The notes beneath the pieces were generated by a model. That model did no database searches. It had not been told where the DNA came from and saw only the letters and a list, made by a program, of their open reading frames with translations. From Gemmatimonadaceae bacterium (lineage in GTDB: Bacteria; Latescibacterota; UBA2968; UBA8231), in the NCBI GenBank assembly GCA_002726335.1, contig PBSR01000221.1:1-13281 (forward strand): 13,281 nt of DNA, read 5' to 3'. This document shows, one piece after another, positions 1-7,054 of this stretch. The first letter of the stretch is position 1, and each line of letters opens with the position of its first letter. Position numbers and translations under genes: made by a program.

Positions 1-92
1 CGATGGCGAAACCGAAACACCGAAGACACCCAGTTAGCCAAAGTCCAAAACTCAATGCCGACTCTTTAACAGAGCACTAGACACCCGCGCCG

Positions 93-1480
93 ATGTTGCT
101 GCGGCTGCTGGGACGCCTCGAGTTTTCATCGAGTCGTGCGGCGGCGAAGGTCGCTCTGTGTGCAGTCGCGGCTGCTGCCGTGGCCCTCGTCCCCGAATAC
201 GAGCTCCTGTCCAAACCGGGTCACTGGGCTCTCTTCATTCTCGTTCTGGCCGCTCTCCTGTGGACGACGGAGGCCATGCCCGCTTTTGCCGTCAGCCTGC
301 TGGTTATGGGACTGGCCATCGTCGTGTTGGGAGAGCCGGGCACGGCCGAGGCCGATCCACAAGCCTGGGAAGTCTTTGTCAGGCCCTGGGCGAGTCCTTT
401 GCTGTGGCTGTTCCTCGGTGGACTCGTCATGGCCGAAGCGGCAACACGCACGGGGCTGGATCGCTGGATGGCCGCCGGCGTGCTCGGCCGCCTCGGCCGA
501 CGTCCGGCACCCCTGCTGGCGGGCGTGCTGACCGTGACGTTCGTCCTCTCCATGTTCATGTCCAACACGGCGACGACCGCGATGATGCTGGCAGTGATGG
601 CCCCCATCATCAACAGCCTTCCACGCGAGGAGGGCTTCACTCACTGCCTGTTGCTGGGCGTTCCGGTCGCCGCCAACCTGGGTGGCATGGGCACACTGAT
701 CGGCACTCCCCCCAATGCCATCGCTGCCGGTGCCCTGCATGCGACACCCATCGGCTTTGGCCAGTGGATGGTCGCCGGTAATCCGCCGGCGCTGCTGTTG
801 ATGCTGGCCAGCTGGTTCTTTCTGCGCTGGCGCTATCCATGGACGGTGTCGGCAGTGGATGTCGAGGCGATCCGCGCCGTGTCCTCCGAGACACGTGCCC
901 CGCTGTGGCAGAAGTTGGAAGTGATGATCGTCTTCACTCTGACCATCTGCCTGTGGTTGACCAGCTCACTCCACGGCATCCCGTCTCCGGTGATCTCTTT
1001 CCTGCCGATCACAGTTTTCGCCATCACCGGTGTCATCGGCGCCGACGAGATCAGACGGCTTCAGTGGGACGTTCTGCTGCTGATGGCCGGTGGCCTGTCC
1101 CTGGGACTGGCCGTATCCGAGACCGGCCTCGCTGCGTGGCTGGTAGCCCAGCTGCCGACACAGCGTTGGGGAGCCTGCCACTGTTGCTGGCTTTCGTCGT
1201 CGTCGCCGTGATCCTGTCCAACTTCATGAGCAACACAGCGGCGGCAAACGTACTCGTCCCCCTGGCCATCGCCCTCGACACGGGCCAGGATGCCGGCACG
1301 GTGGTACCCATCGCCCTGAGTGCCTCGGCCGCCATGTGCCTGCCTATTTCGACGCCGCCCAACGCCCTGGCCTATGCTACCCGTCGGGTGCAGGCGACCG
1401 ATTTCGTCCCTGTTGGCATCCTTGTGGGGTTGCTGGCGCCGCCGATCACCGTCACCTGGTGCTGGTACATTCTACGTTGA
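93..1480 (+). pseudogene. SLC13/DASS-family sodium:carboxylate (anion) symporter, split by a -1 frameshift
   Basis: Inner-membrane transporter of the divalent anion:Na+ symporter (DASS/SLC13) family, which typically imports di- or tricarboxylates or sulfate. The substrate cannot be told here. The first frame (from 93) has hydrophobic segments, an SNT motif at residues 157-159 and GTPPN at residues 204-208. The matching second half, with SNT (1229-1237) and STPPN (1349-1363), lies in another frame that stays open to 1480. The two motif pairs correspond to the two inverted structural repeats that bind Na+ and substrate in this family. The first frame loses sense after AQLP and reads junk to a stop at 1211. 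The second makes sense from LGSLPLLL, so one base appears to be missing around 1155-1168. The rejoined length of about 460 residues is normal for the family. The rest of the sequence is undecayed, so this is either a very recent pseudogene or a sequencing/assembly error. No clear ribosome binding site precedes 93. Confidence 0.85.
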
Positions 1481-1493
1481 GCAACATGCGGGC

Positions 1494-1523
1494 TTGACCA
1501 GGACTGGCCAGACTCACGATACT
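1494..1523 (+). promoter_or_regulatory. candidate sigma70-type promoter for the K+ channel gene
   Basis: TTGACC at 1494-1499 (5 of 6 to the -35 consensus) and GATACT at 1518-1523 (4 of 6 to the -10) are separated by 18 bases. They lie in the 98-base gap between the transporter stop and the channel start. Predicted transcription would begin near 1530, leaving a leader of about 50 bases. The match is by eye and the organism's consensus is unknown. Confidence 0.35.
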
Positions 1524-1578
1524 GGGCCCTGTTGTACCTGCGTAGTCCTTCCTCGACACCCACATGTAGAGCAGCACC

Positions 1579-3273
1579 ATGCGGTTCTTCACCTCCCTTC
1601 TCACCTTTTTTCTGTCCAATCGCCCCCGGCGCAGAAACTTCCTGCTCCTGGTCCGCTTCGTCGCCCTGTTCGCTCTCCTCGTGGGCGCCTACAGCGTGGT
1701 CTTCCACACCATCATGGCTCTCGAGGGGCAGGAATTCAGCTGGTTTACTGGCGTCTACTGGACCCTCACGGTGATGTCGACCCTCGGTTTTGGCGACATC
1801 ACTTTCCATACCGATCTCGGCCGCCTGTTCTCGACGGTGGTGCTGCTCTCCGGCACGATCTTCATGCTCATCCTGCTGCCCTTCACGTTTCTCCAGTTTT
1901 TCTGGACGCCCTGGATCGAAGCACAGAACGCCGCCCGCATTCCGCAACAGCTTCCTGAAGATGTAGCCGACCACGTCATCATCACACAGCAGGACTCGCT
2001 GACCCACGCGCTCATCGAGCGACTCGACCAGTTCCACTACCGCTACGTACTCGTCGTGACAGACCCCGACGAGGCCATGCGGCTGCATGATCACGGGATG
2101 AGCGTGATCGCTGGCCATCTCGATGATCCCGACACCTACACTCGCGCCCGGGCCGACAAGGCTGCCCTGGTGGTGACCACATGCAGCGATCAGGTGAGCA
2201 CCAACATCGCGGTCACCGTGCGCACCGTGGACGAGAAGGTGGCCATCGCCGCCATCGCCGACACGCCGGCCTCGGTGGACATCCTCGAGCTCGCCGGCTG
2301 CACGCAGGTGTTTCAGCTGGCGGAACTGCTCGGGGAAGCGCTGGCCCGTCGTGTCAGTGGCGGCGACGCCCTGGCCCACACCCTCGGACGATTCGACGAG
2401 TTGCTGATCGCCGAGGCCACGGCCGTCCGCACCCCCCTGGTGGGCAAAACCCTCGCTGAAGCTGGGCTTCGACGCGTCACCGGCGTGACGGTGATCGGCG
2501 TGTGGGAACGGGGCCAGTTCGAGTCGGCGCGCCCGGAGAGTGTGATCGGCAACGGCACGGTGCTCCTGCTCGCCGCCGCTCAGGAGCAGATCGACAGCTA
2601 CAACCGGCTCTTCGTCATCTACAACCAGTACCCCGAGCCGGTCATCATCATCGGTGGTGGCCGCGTGGGTCTGGCCACGGCACGCTCCCTCGAGCGCCGC
2701 GGCGTCGACTACCGCCTCGTCGATCAGGACCTTTCGCGCGACACAGAGGACGGCAGGTTCATCGGTGGGTCGGCTGCCGAGTTCGAGGTGCTGCAGAGAG
2801 CCGGCATCGAGACGGCGCCCTCCGTGGTCATCACCACGCGAGATGATGACACCAACGTCTATCTTGCCATCTACTGTCGGAAGCTACGCCCGGATCTGCA
2901 GATCATCGCCCGGGCGAACGACGAACGGAACATCAGTACCCTCCACCGGGCCGGCACCGACTTCGTCATGTCTTACGCTTCCATGGGAGCCAGCGCCATG
3001 GCCAATATGCTCAAGGACAGCAGCACGCTGATGGTCGCCGAGGGTCTGGAACTGTTCCGGCTGCCCGTGCCGGCCGCCCTGACCCGGCAGTCGATCGCCG
3101 AGTCCTCGCTTCGTGCCCGAACCGGGTGTACCGTCGTGGCCAGTTGCATCGACGGCGGCATCACCGTCAACCCGGATCCCAGCCGGCCCCTGCCGGAGCG
3201 AGGCGAGATCATCCTCATCGGTACCGCCGAAGGCGAGCGTGAGTTCCTGAGGCTGTTCGCCTCGGAGGAGTGA
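1579..3273 (+). CDS. 2TM potassium channel with two tandem RCK (TrkA-N/TrkA-C) modules
   Basis: 564-residue inner-membrane K+ channel subunit. Two transmembrane helices (about residues 20-46 and 82-109) flank a pore loop with the selectivity filter TLGFGD at residues 68-73. The cytoplasmic part has TrkA-N (about 130-245), TrkA-C (about 255-345), a second TrkA-N (about 352-470) and a second TrkA-C (about 480-562). Tandem RCK modules on one 2TM chain resemble the GsuK-type architecture rather than MthK, which has one. A tetramer would carry eight RCK domains. The second TrkA-N has an intact glycine-rich nucleotide-binding loop, GGGRVG at residues 359-364, followed by an acidic strand end (LVDQD). 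The equivalent position of the first (QQDSLT, about 137-142) has no glycines, so it probably does not bind NAD(H) in the usual way. The start at 1579 has no strong Shine-Dalgarno but gives the expected short basic N-terminus. It faces the next gene convergently. Confidence 0.93.
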   Translation: MRFFTSLLTFFLSNRPRRRNFLLLVRFVALFALLVGAYSVVFHTIMALEGQEFSWFTGVYWTLTVMSTLGFGDITFHTDLGRLFSTVVLLSGTIFMLILLPFTFLQFFWTPWIEAQNAARIPQQLPEDVADHVIITQQDSLTHALIERLDQFHYRYVLVVTDPDEAMRLHDHGMSVIAGHLDDPDTYTRARADKAALVVTTCSDQVSTNIAVTVRTVDEKVAIAAIADTPASVDILELAGCTQVFQLAELLGEALARRVSGGDALAHTLGRFDELLIAEATAVRTPLVGKTLAEAGLRRVTGVTVIGVWERGQFESARPESVIGNGTVLLLAAAQEQIDSYNRLFVIYNQYPEPVIIIGGGRVGLATARSLERRGVDYRLVDQDLSRDTEDGRFIGGSAAEFEVLQRAGIETAPSVVITTRDDDTNVYLAIYCRKLRPDLQIIARANDERNISTLHRAGTDFVMSYASMGASAMANMLKDSSTLMVAEGLELFRLPVPAALTRQSIAESSLRARTGCTVVASCIDGGITVNPDPSRPLPERGEIILIGTAEGEREFLRLFASEE

Positions 3274-3283
3274 GGCTCTGCGT

Positions 3284-3309
3284 GACGGTCTGCCATTCGA
3301 CAGACAGTC
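3284..3309. terminator. hairpin between convergent genes, candidate bidirectional terminator
   Basis: GACGGTCTG (3284-3292) pairs with CAGACAGTC (3301-3309) with one internal mismatch and an 8-base loop. G-U pairs can extend the stem by about two. It fills the 43-base gap between the channel stop (3273) and the stop of the minus-strand URO-D gene (3317). No U-tract follows on either strand, so factor-independent termination is not assured. Confidence 0.4.
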
Positions 3310-3316
3310 GTTGTGG

Positions 3317-4363
3317 TCAACAGCCGTGATAGTCGTGAATGGCCCGCACGATCTGGGGAAAGCTCGTGCGCCAGCAGAATGGCGGCACGTTCTCGGAGAT
3401 CTGGATCTGAAACCGGCCGCTGTCGCCGGCCTCCTGCAGAAAACCCATGGTCGTGGCGTAGACCTGCTCCGGCGGGTCGAGATGGACCGACGACGGAAAG
3501 TTGATCGCCACCCGCATGTGTGGCCACATTGCCAGCGCCTTCCCGGGGGACGTGTCGTTGTCAGGCGGGGGTGACAGTGAGTCGATACCGCTGATCTTCG
3601 ATTCGCCGATGGCGTCGTAGAGCGGAGCCAGATCGCCGTCCATGTGTACGTAGACCGGTACGTCCACCATACCGGCGAGTTCGACGTAGTCGGGCAGACA
3701 GTACTGGCGGAACCAGCCTTCGCCGATGACCGGGGCCGTGATGTTGTCCGGAACATCGACGAAATCGACATCGAGGGACTCGACGATGGCGAACACTTCC
3801 CGGTGGCGCCGCTGCAGGGCGGCGATGCAGGTCGCCACCCGTTCGGGCTCGTCGAGCATGTGGCAGACCAGATCGTCGAGGCTGACCCACTGGATCCACA
3901 GTTGCTGAAAAGCCGTGCGGTCCACCCGCACCAGGGGCAGGCCATCGTCGCCCAGTTCACGGCGGGCACACTCGAGGGGCTCAGGGTCGGCGACGATGAC
4001 CTCATCGTCGAGCCAGGCGGTGAGCACGTCATAGTCGGCCGGCGTCTTGATGAAGTGCTCCTCCGTCCAGCCCGTCTGGTAGGTGGGCTCGAAGAAGCGT
4101 ACCGACTGCAGGCTGCCGCGCGGCGTCTGGATGACGGTGCGCTCGCCCCGCCGACCGTCGCGTTCGATGGGCTCCACGGTGCGCGTGCAGTCCCGGTGGT
4201 GGCGCCGGTAGGGACTCGTCCAACGCAGCACACCCATCTCCTGCCGCCCGACGACCGCCCAGATCTCGTCGTTGGGCGCAGCCAGGTGGTCGTACTGCAC
4301 GAAGGGAACCCGATCGACGGGTTCCCCTCGTATCAAAGCCAGCATACGTTCACGCATCGTCAT
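3317..4363 (-). CDS. URO-D superfamily protein, variant lacking the His-x-Cys motif
   Basis: 348-residue soluble TIM-barrel protein of the uroporphyrinogen decarboxylase superfamily (PF01208-like). It opens with the typical N-terminus MTMRERMLALIRGEPVDRVP. It lacks the RQAGR loop of true HemE, so it is unlikely to make coproporphyrinogen. Where methyltransferase relatives have His-x-Cys, it has His240-Met-Asp242 in VHMDG, after the conserved strand VDVPDN. No Cys or His is evident at the third ligand position (ISENVPP region). The reading frame extends upstream, but the start at 4363 is chosen because GGGAGG sits 9 bases before it and because upstream translation is not family-like and would overlap the divergent gene. 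It diverges from the alpha-galactosidase across 78 bases. Function is unknown: it could be a decarboxylase or methyl/alkyl-transfer-like enzyme acting on a catabolic substrate. Confidence 0.88.
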   Translation of the reverse strand: MTMRERMLALIRGEPVDRVPFVQYDHLAAPNDEIWAVVGRQEMGVLRWTSPYRRHHRDCTRTVEPIERDGRRGERTVIQTPRGSLQSVRFFEPTYQTGWTEEHFIKTPADYDVLTAWLDDEVIVADPEPLECARRELGDDGLPLVRVDRTAFQQLWIQWVSLDDLVCHMLDEPERVATCIAALQRRHREVFAIVESLDVDFVDVPDNITAPVIGEGWFRQYCLPDYVELAGMVDVPVYVHMDGDLAPLYDAIGESKISGIDSLSPPPDNDTSPGKALAMWPHMRVAINFPSSVHLDPPEQVYATTMGFLQEAGDSGRFQIQISENVPPFCWRTSFPQIVRAIHDYHGC

Positions 4364-4373
4364 ATTGTCACGC

Positions 4374-4397
4374 CTCCCATCGCCGCAAAGATGGGAG
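4374..4397. promoter_or_regulatory. perfect inverted repeat overlapping the ribosome binding site of the 4363 gene
   Basis: CTCCCATC (4374-4381) and GATGGGAG (4390-4397) are perfect 8-base inverted arms around an 8-base spacer. In the minus-strand mRNA the second arm contains the GGGAG of the Shine-Dalgarno (GGGAGG at 4373-4378), which lies 9 bases before the start codon at 4363. It could be a hairpin masking translation initiation, or a DNA operator in this divergent promoter region. Both readings are inference. Confidence 0.5.
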
Positions 4398-4416
4398 CCT
4401 GATCGCATGCCGCCAA

Positions 4417-4426
4417 GCTCATGAGC
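4417..4426. promoter_or_regulatory. perfect 10-base palindrome upstream of the alpha-galactosidase gene
   Basis: GCTCATGAGC reads identically on both strands and lies 4 bases before the AAGGAG of the downstream gene. A palindrome of this length can be a half-site pair for a dimeric regulator, but it can also occur by chance. Confidence 0.3.
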
Positions 4427-4430
4427 CGGT

Positions 4431-4436
4431 AAGGAG
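4431..4436 (+). promoter_or_regulatory. strong ribosome binding site deciding the alpha-galactosidase start
   Basis: AAGGAG lies 5 bases before the ATG at 4442. It is one of the best Shine-Dalgarno matches in the window and fixes the start, so the protein begins MTAQVRIAPV with no signal peptide. Confidence 0.75.
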
Positions 4437-4441
4437 AATCG

Positions 4442-5977
4442 ATGACAGCTCAGGTCCGTATTGCCCCGGTCGCTCCGTGGGATCGGGGGGAGCCAGCCAT
4501 CCATGGCCCGAGCCTCTACGGGGCCGGGGCTGGCCGCCCCTTCCTCTACGCTATCCCGGTGACAGGCGAGAGACCTGTGAGCTACAGCGTCGAAGGGCTG
4601 CCCGAGGGACTGCAGCTGGACCCCGCCTCCGGTCACATCACCGGCTCAGCGCTGCAGGACGGCGACACCGAGGTCCTGCTGCGCGTCGAGAACCGCCACG
4701 GTCGGTCCGAGATGGCCTTCACCATCGCCATCGGTGGCGGCCTGGCGCGAACGCCGCCGATGGGCTGGAACAGTTGGAATGCCTGGCGTCACTGGGTGGA
4801 TGATGCCCGGGTGCGTTCGGCGGCAGCCGGTCTGATCAGGACCGGACTCGCCGCACGGGGATACAGCTACGTCAACATCGACTCCTGCTGGCAGGGAGAG
4901 CGGGGCGGCCGATTCGGCGCCATCCAGCCCAACAGCAAGTTCCCGGACATGGCTTCTCTGAGCCGTCACATCCATGGACTGGGTCTGAAACTCGGCATCT
5001 ACTCCACGCCATGGACCGTGCCGTGGGGCTGCACGGCCACGGAAGCGGCCGAAAGCTGGGGCGGGGGTCCCCTGATCGGTTGCTCCTCAGGCGACCCGGA
5101 TCCCGAATACCGGCCCAATTCCCTCCCCGAAGGACGTTTCATCGGCATCGACAAGCACGAGGCCCAGGACGTTGCCCAGTGGGTGGATTGGGGGTTCGAC
5201 TACCTCAAGTACGACTGGAACCCCACCGACGCGAGATCGCTGGAACGGGTGGGCTATCTCGTGCGGGAGGCCGGGCGGGATATGGTGCTCAGTATCTGTA
5301 CGACGGCCCGCTTCGAGGATGCCAGCGCCATCAAGACCTGGGCCAACATGTGGCGCGGCCTCCCCGACACGGACGATGACTGGCCGAGTGTGCTCAAGAA
5401 CGCGTTCTACCTCGAAAACGCCATGGTGGAAGACTGGCATGACCACATCGGCACGGGGTCGTGGCACGACCTGGACATGCTCGCCCTGGGCCCCCAGTCT
5501 GAGAACGCAGACCGCTGCCGGCCGAACAGATTGTCCGAGGATGAGCAGGTCACGGCCATGACGGCATGGGCGCTGTACCCGTCACCATTGCTGCTCAGCT
5601 GTGATCTGTCGACGCTGAGCGAATTCGAACTGCGGCTCTTCGGCAACGAGGAGGTGATCGCCGTCAATCAGGATCACCTCGCCGTGCCCTGTGTCCGCCT
5701 GCGGGAGGAGCGGCATCAGTCGCTGCAGGAGCCGGTGCCCCGCAGCAGCCATCGCGTCTGGGCGCGTCCCCTGGCCGATGGCAGCATCGCCGTCGGCCTC
5801 TTCAATCTGGGTCCGACCCCGGAGGAGATCACCGTCGATCTGAAGGACCTCGGCCTGCCCGGCAACGTCACCATGCGGAATCTGTGGGAGTGCCGCGACC
5901 TCGGCGGGGCCGCGCATCGCCTCAGCATCGCGGTGCCCGCCCACGGAGCGCAGCTGCTGCGGCTGACACCCGGGTAA
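4442..5977 (+). CDS. GH27 alpha-galactosidase with N-terminal putative-Ig domain
   Basis: 511-residue glycoside hydrolase family 27 enzyme that releases terminal alpha-linked galactose, or a related sugar, with retention. Residues about 20-97 form a putative Ig (He_PIG-like) module, with the signature VTGERPVSYS, GLPEGLQLD and GHITG. The TIM barrel begins at PPMGWNSWN (105-113). Asp258 in YLKYDWN is the expected nucleophile, and Asp345 in WHDLDML is the expected acid/base. Most GH27 enzymes have WNDPDML there, so His and Leu are local substitutions. A long loop (about 190-240) and a C-terminal beta domain (about 415-511) follow. No signal peptide or lipobox is visible, so it should be cytoplasmic, acting on imported oligosaccharides or galactosides, which is unusual for this domain layout. 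It diverges from one URO-D gene and converges, with 16 bases between stops, on another. GH27 also includes N-acetylgalactosaminidases and isomaltodextranases, so exact specificity is open. Confidence 0.93.
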   Translation: MTAQVRIAPVAPWDRGEPAIHGPSLYGAGAGRPFLYAIPVTGERPVSYSVEGLPEGLQLDPASGHITGSALQDGDTEVLLRVENRHGRSEMAFTIAIGGGLARTPPMGWNSWNAWRHWVDDARVRSAAAGLIRTGLAARGYSYVNIDSCWQGERGGRFGAIQPNSKFPDMASLSRHIHGLGLKLGIYSTPWTVPWGCTATEAAESWGGGPLIGCSSGDPDPEYRPNSLPEGRFIGIDKHEAQDVAQWVDWGFDYLKYDWNPTDARSLERVGYLVREAGRDMVLSICTTARFEDASAIKTWANMWRGLPDTDDDWPSVLKNAFYLENAMVEDWHDHIGTGSWHDLDMLALGPQSENADRCRPNRLSEDEQVTAMTAWALYPSPLLLSCDLSTLSEFELRLFGNEEVIAVNQDHLAVPCVRLREERHQSLQEPVPRSSHRVWARPLADGSIAVGLFNLGPTPEEITVDLKDLGLPGNVTMRNLWECRDLGGAAHRLSIAVPAHGAQLLRLTPG

Positions 5978-5993
5978 CAAGGTACTCTGCCGT

Positions 5994-7046
5994 CTACCAG
6001 ACGCGGCGCTCCCACTCAGAAAGGATCCCCTCTGCTTCCTCCAGGGAGTCGGCCTGCGTGTCGATGTAGAGCCCTTCAGGCGACAGCGTCGGCAGGATCT
6101 GCTCGAGTTCCTCCATCGGGTACTTCCGCAGGAGCAGGCAGTGGTGCTGCTGTACCTGGCGCAGCAGGGGCAGGATCTGCTGCAGCGTCGGTCCAGCCGG
6201 GTGGTCGTTGACAACCTGCAGGCCGACCAATTTCGGGATGCGGAGGAACTCGGGTATCAGGTAGGTCCCGCCCGAATGGACATGCAGCCACGGTGTCTCG
6301 AGACTGGCGGCGATCTCACAGTCGAACTCGAACAGCTGCTGGCGGTACATCTCGGGTGAGACGACGACGCTGATATCATTGGCGAAGTAGGTGCTGCGGC
6401 CGGGCGTCCAGATGCCGTAGTTGTCACAGTATCCCCCGGCCAGGGGCTCGATGAGATCCATCTGGAACTGCTGCACGGTGATCCAGGCGTCGGTGCAGAT
6501 GCGCGCCAGTTCGGCGACATGGACCGGCGCTTCGTACAGGTCGATACAGATCTGCGTCGGACCCCGCAGGGCGGTCATGATGTCGCCCGGGCCCGTCAGC
6601 ATGGCGAGGCCGACCGCACAACGCCCGCGTCCCCGGTCGGCGAAGACCCGGATCATCTCGCCCAGTCGCGCCAGCCACGGATTGCTCTCGTCGAGGACTG
6701 TTTCACCCAGGGCCTCAAGATCGGCCCAGTCGGTCAGGCTGTGGGCACTCCAGCTGGTGCCGTGGTCGAAGATGACGGGGCAGCCCATGACGCCACCCAT
6801 GAACCCCGGTCCCATGTCAGCGGCGGTGACGGCGCAGTCGTCATCGGGGAAGTCCTGTCGCTGACGGCAGACGTTTTCCCAGTAGGGGAAGTACGTCTCC
6901 GGCGTCTGCGACGCCTGTGGCCAGTCCTCATCGCTCTGTCCGGGTACCGGGTAGCGCACGTGCAGCGGCGGCCGGTCGTGGAGCTGTTTCTGCCAGAACG
7001 CGTCGAAGCGCTTGAGGACGTCGTCGATGTTGGGCTTGTAGAGCAT
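5994..7046 (-). CDS. URO-D superfamily protein with His-x-Gly in place of His-x-Cys
   Basis: 350-residue soluble protein of the URO-D superfamily. Family-like features include a substrate-side strand ending FANDISVVVSPEMYRQ, the core LHVHSGG, and a C-terminal barrel segment GLYIDTQADSLEEAE. At the position where MtaA/MtbA-type enzymes have His-x-Cys it has His257-Ser-Gly259, and no third Cys is evident. It therefore probably does not bind zinc in the usual way. The start at 7046 gives MLYKPNIDDVLKRFDAFW. Translation further upstream in this frame is not family-like and runs antiparallel to nothing useful. The gene begins 8 bases after the stop of the upstream URO-D gene on the same strand and has no clear Shine-Dalgarno, so translational coupling in a two-gene operon is likely. 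It could be an inactive or differently acting partner of that neighbour. Function unknown. Confidence 0.88.
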   Translation of the reverse strand: MLYKPNIDDVLKRFDAFWQKQLHDRPPLHVRYPVPGQSDEDWPQASQTPETYFPYWENVCRQRQDFPDDDCAVTAADMGPGFMGGVMGCPVIFDHGTSWSAHSLTDWADLEALGETVLDESNPWLARLGEMIRVFADRGRGRCAVGLAMLTGPGDIMTALRGPTQICIDLYEAPVHVAELARICTDAWITVQQFQMDLIEPLAGGYCDNYGIWTPGRSTYFANDISVVVSPEMYRQQLFEFDCEIAASLETPWLHVHSGGTYLIPEFLRIPKLVGLQVVNDHPAGPTLQQILPLLRQVQQHHCLLLRKYPMEELEQILPTLSPEGLYIDTQADSLEEAEGILSEWERRVW

Positions 7047-7054
7047 GAGGCGGG

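Noticed and set aside
1..92. Possible promoter or small gene upstream of the transporter
   Set aside because: The stretch is somewhat A-rich, but I found no convincing -35/-10 pair, Shine-Dalgarno or coding potential.
1372..2379. 335-codon open frame antisense to the K+ channel
   Set aside because: It is rich in His, Gly, Glu and Arg with no recognisable domain, and is a shadow of third-position GC in the real gene on the other strand.
2884..4233. 449-codon minus-strand frame spanning the channel end and the URO-D gene
   Set aside because: It crosses the convergent junction and reads as Ser/Arg/Thr-rich nonsense, while the URO-D frame next to it is clear.
4364..4636. N-terminal extension of the 3317-4363 gene beyond 4363
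   Set aside because: It would run into the divergent alpha-galactosidase gene, is not family-like, and a good ribosome site precedes 4363.
5989..6007. Small hairpin (CGTCT-ACC-AGACG) at the alpha-galactosidase/URO-D convergent junction
   Set aside because: The stem is only 5 bases and lies over the stop codon of the minus-strand gene, with no U-tract. It is too weak to call a terminator.
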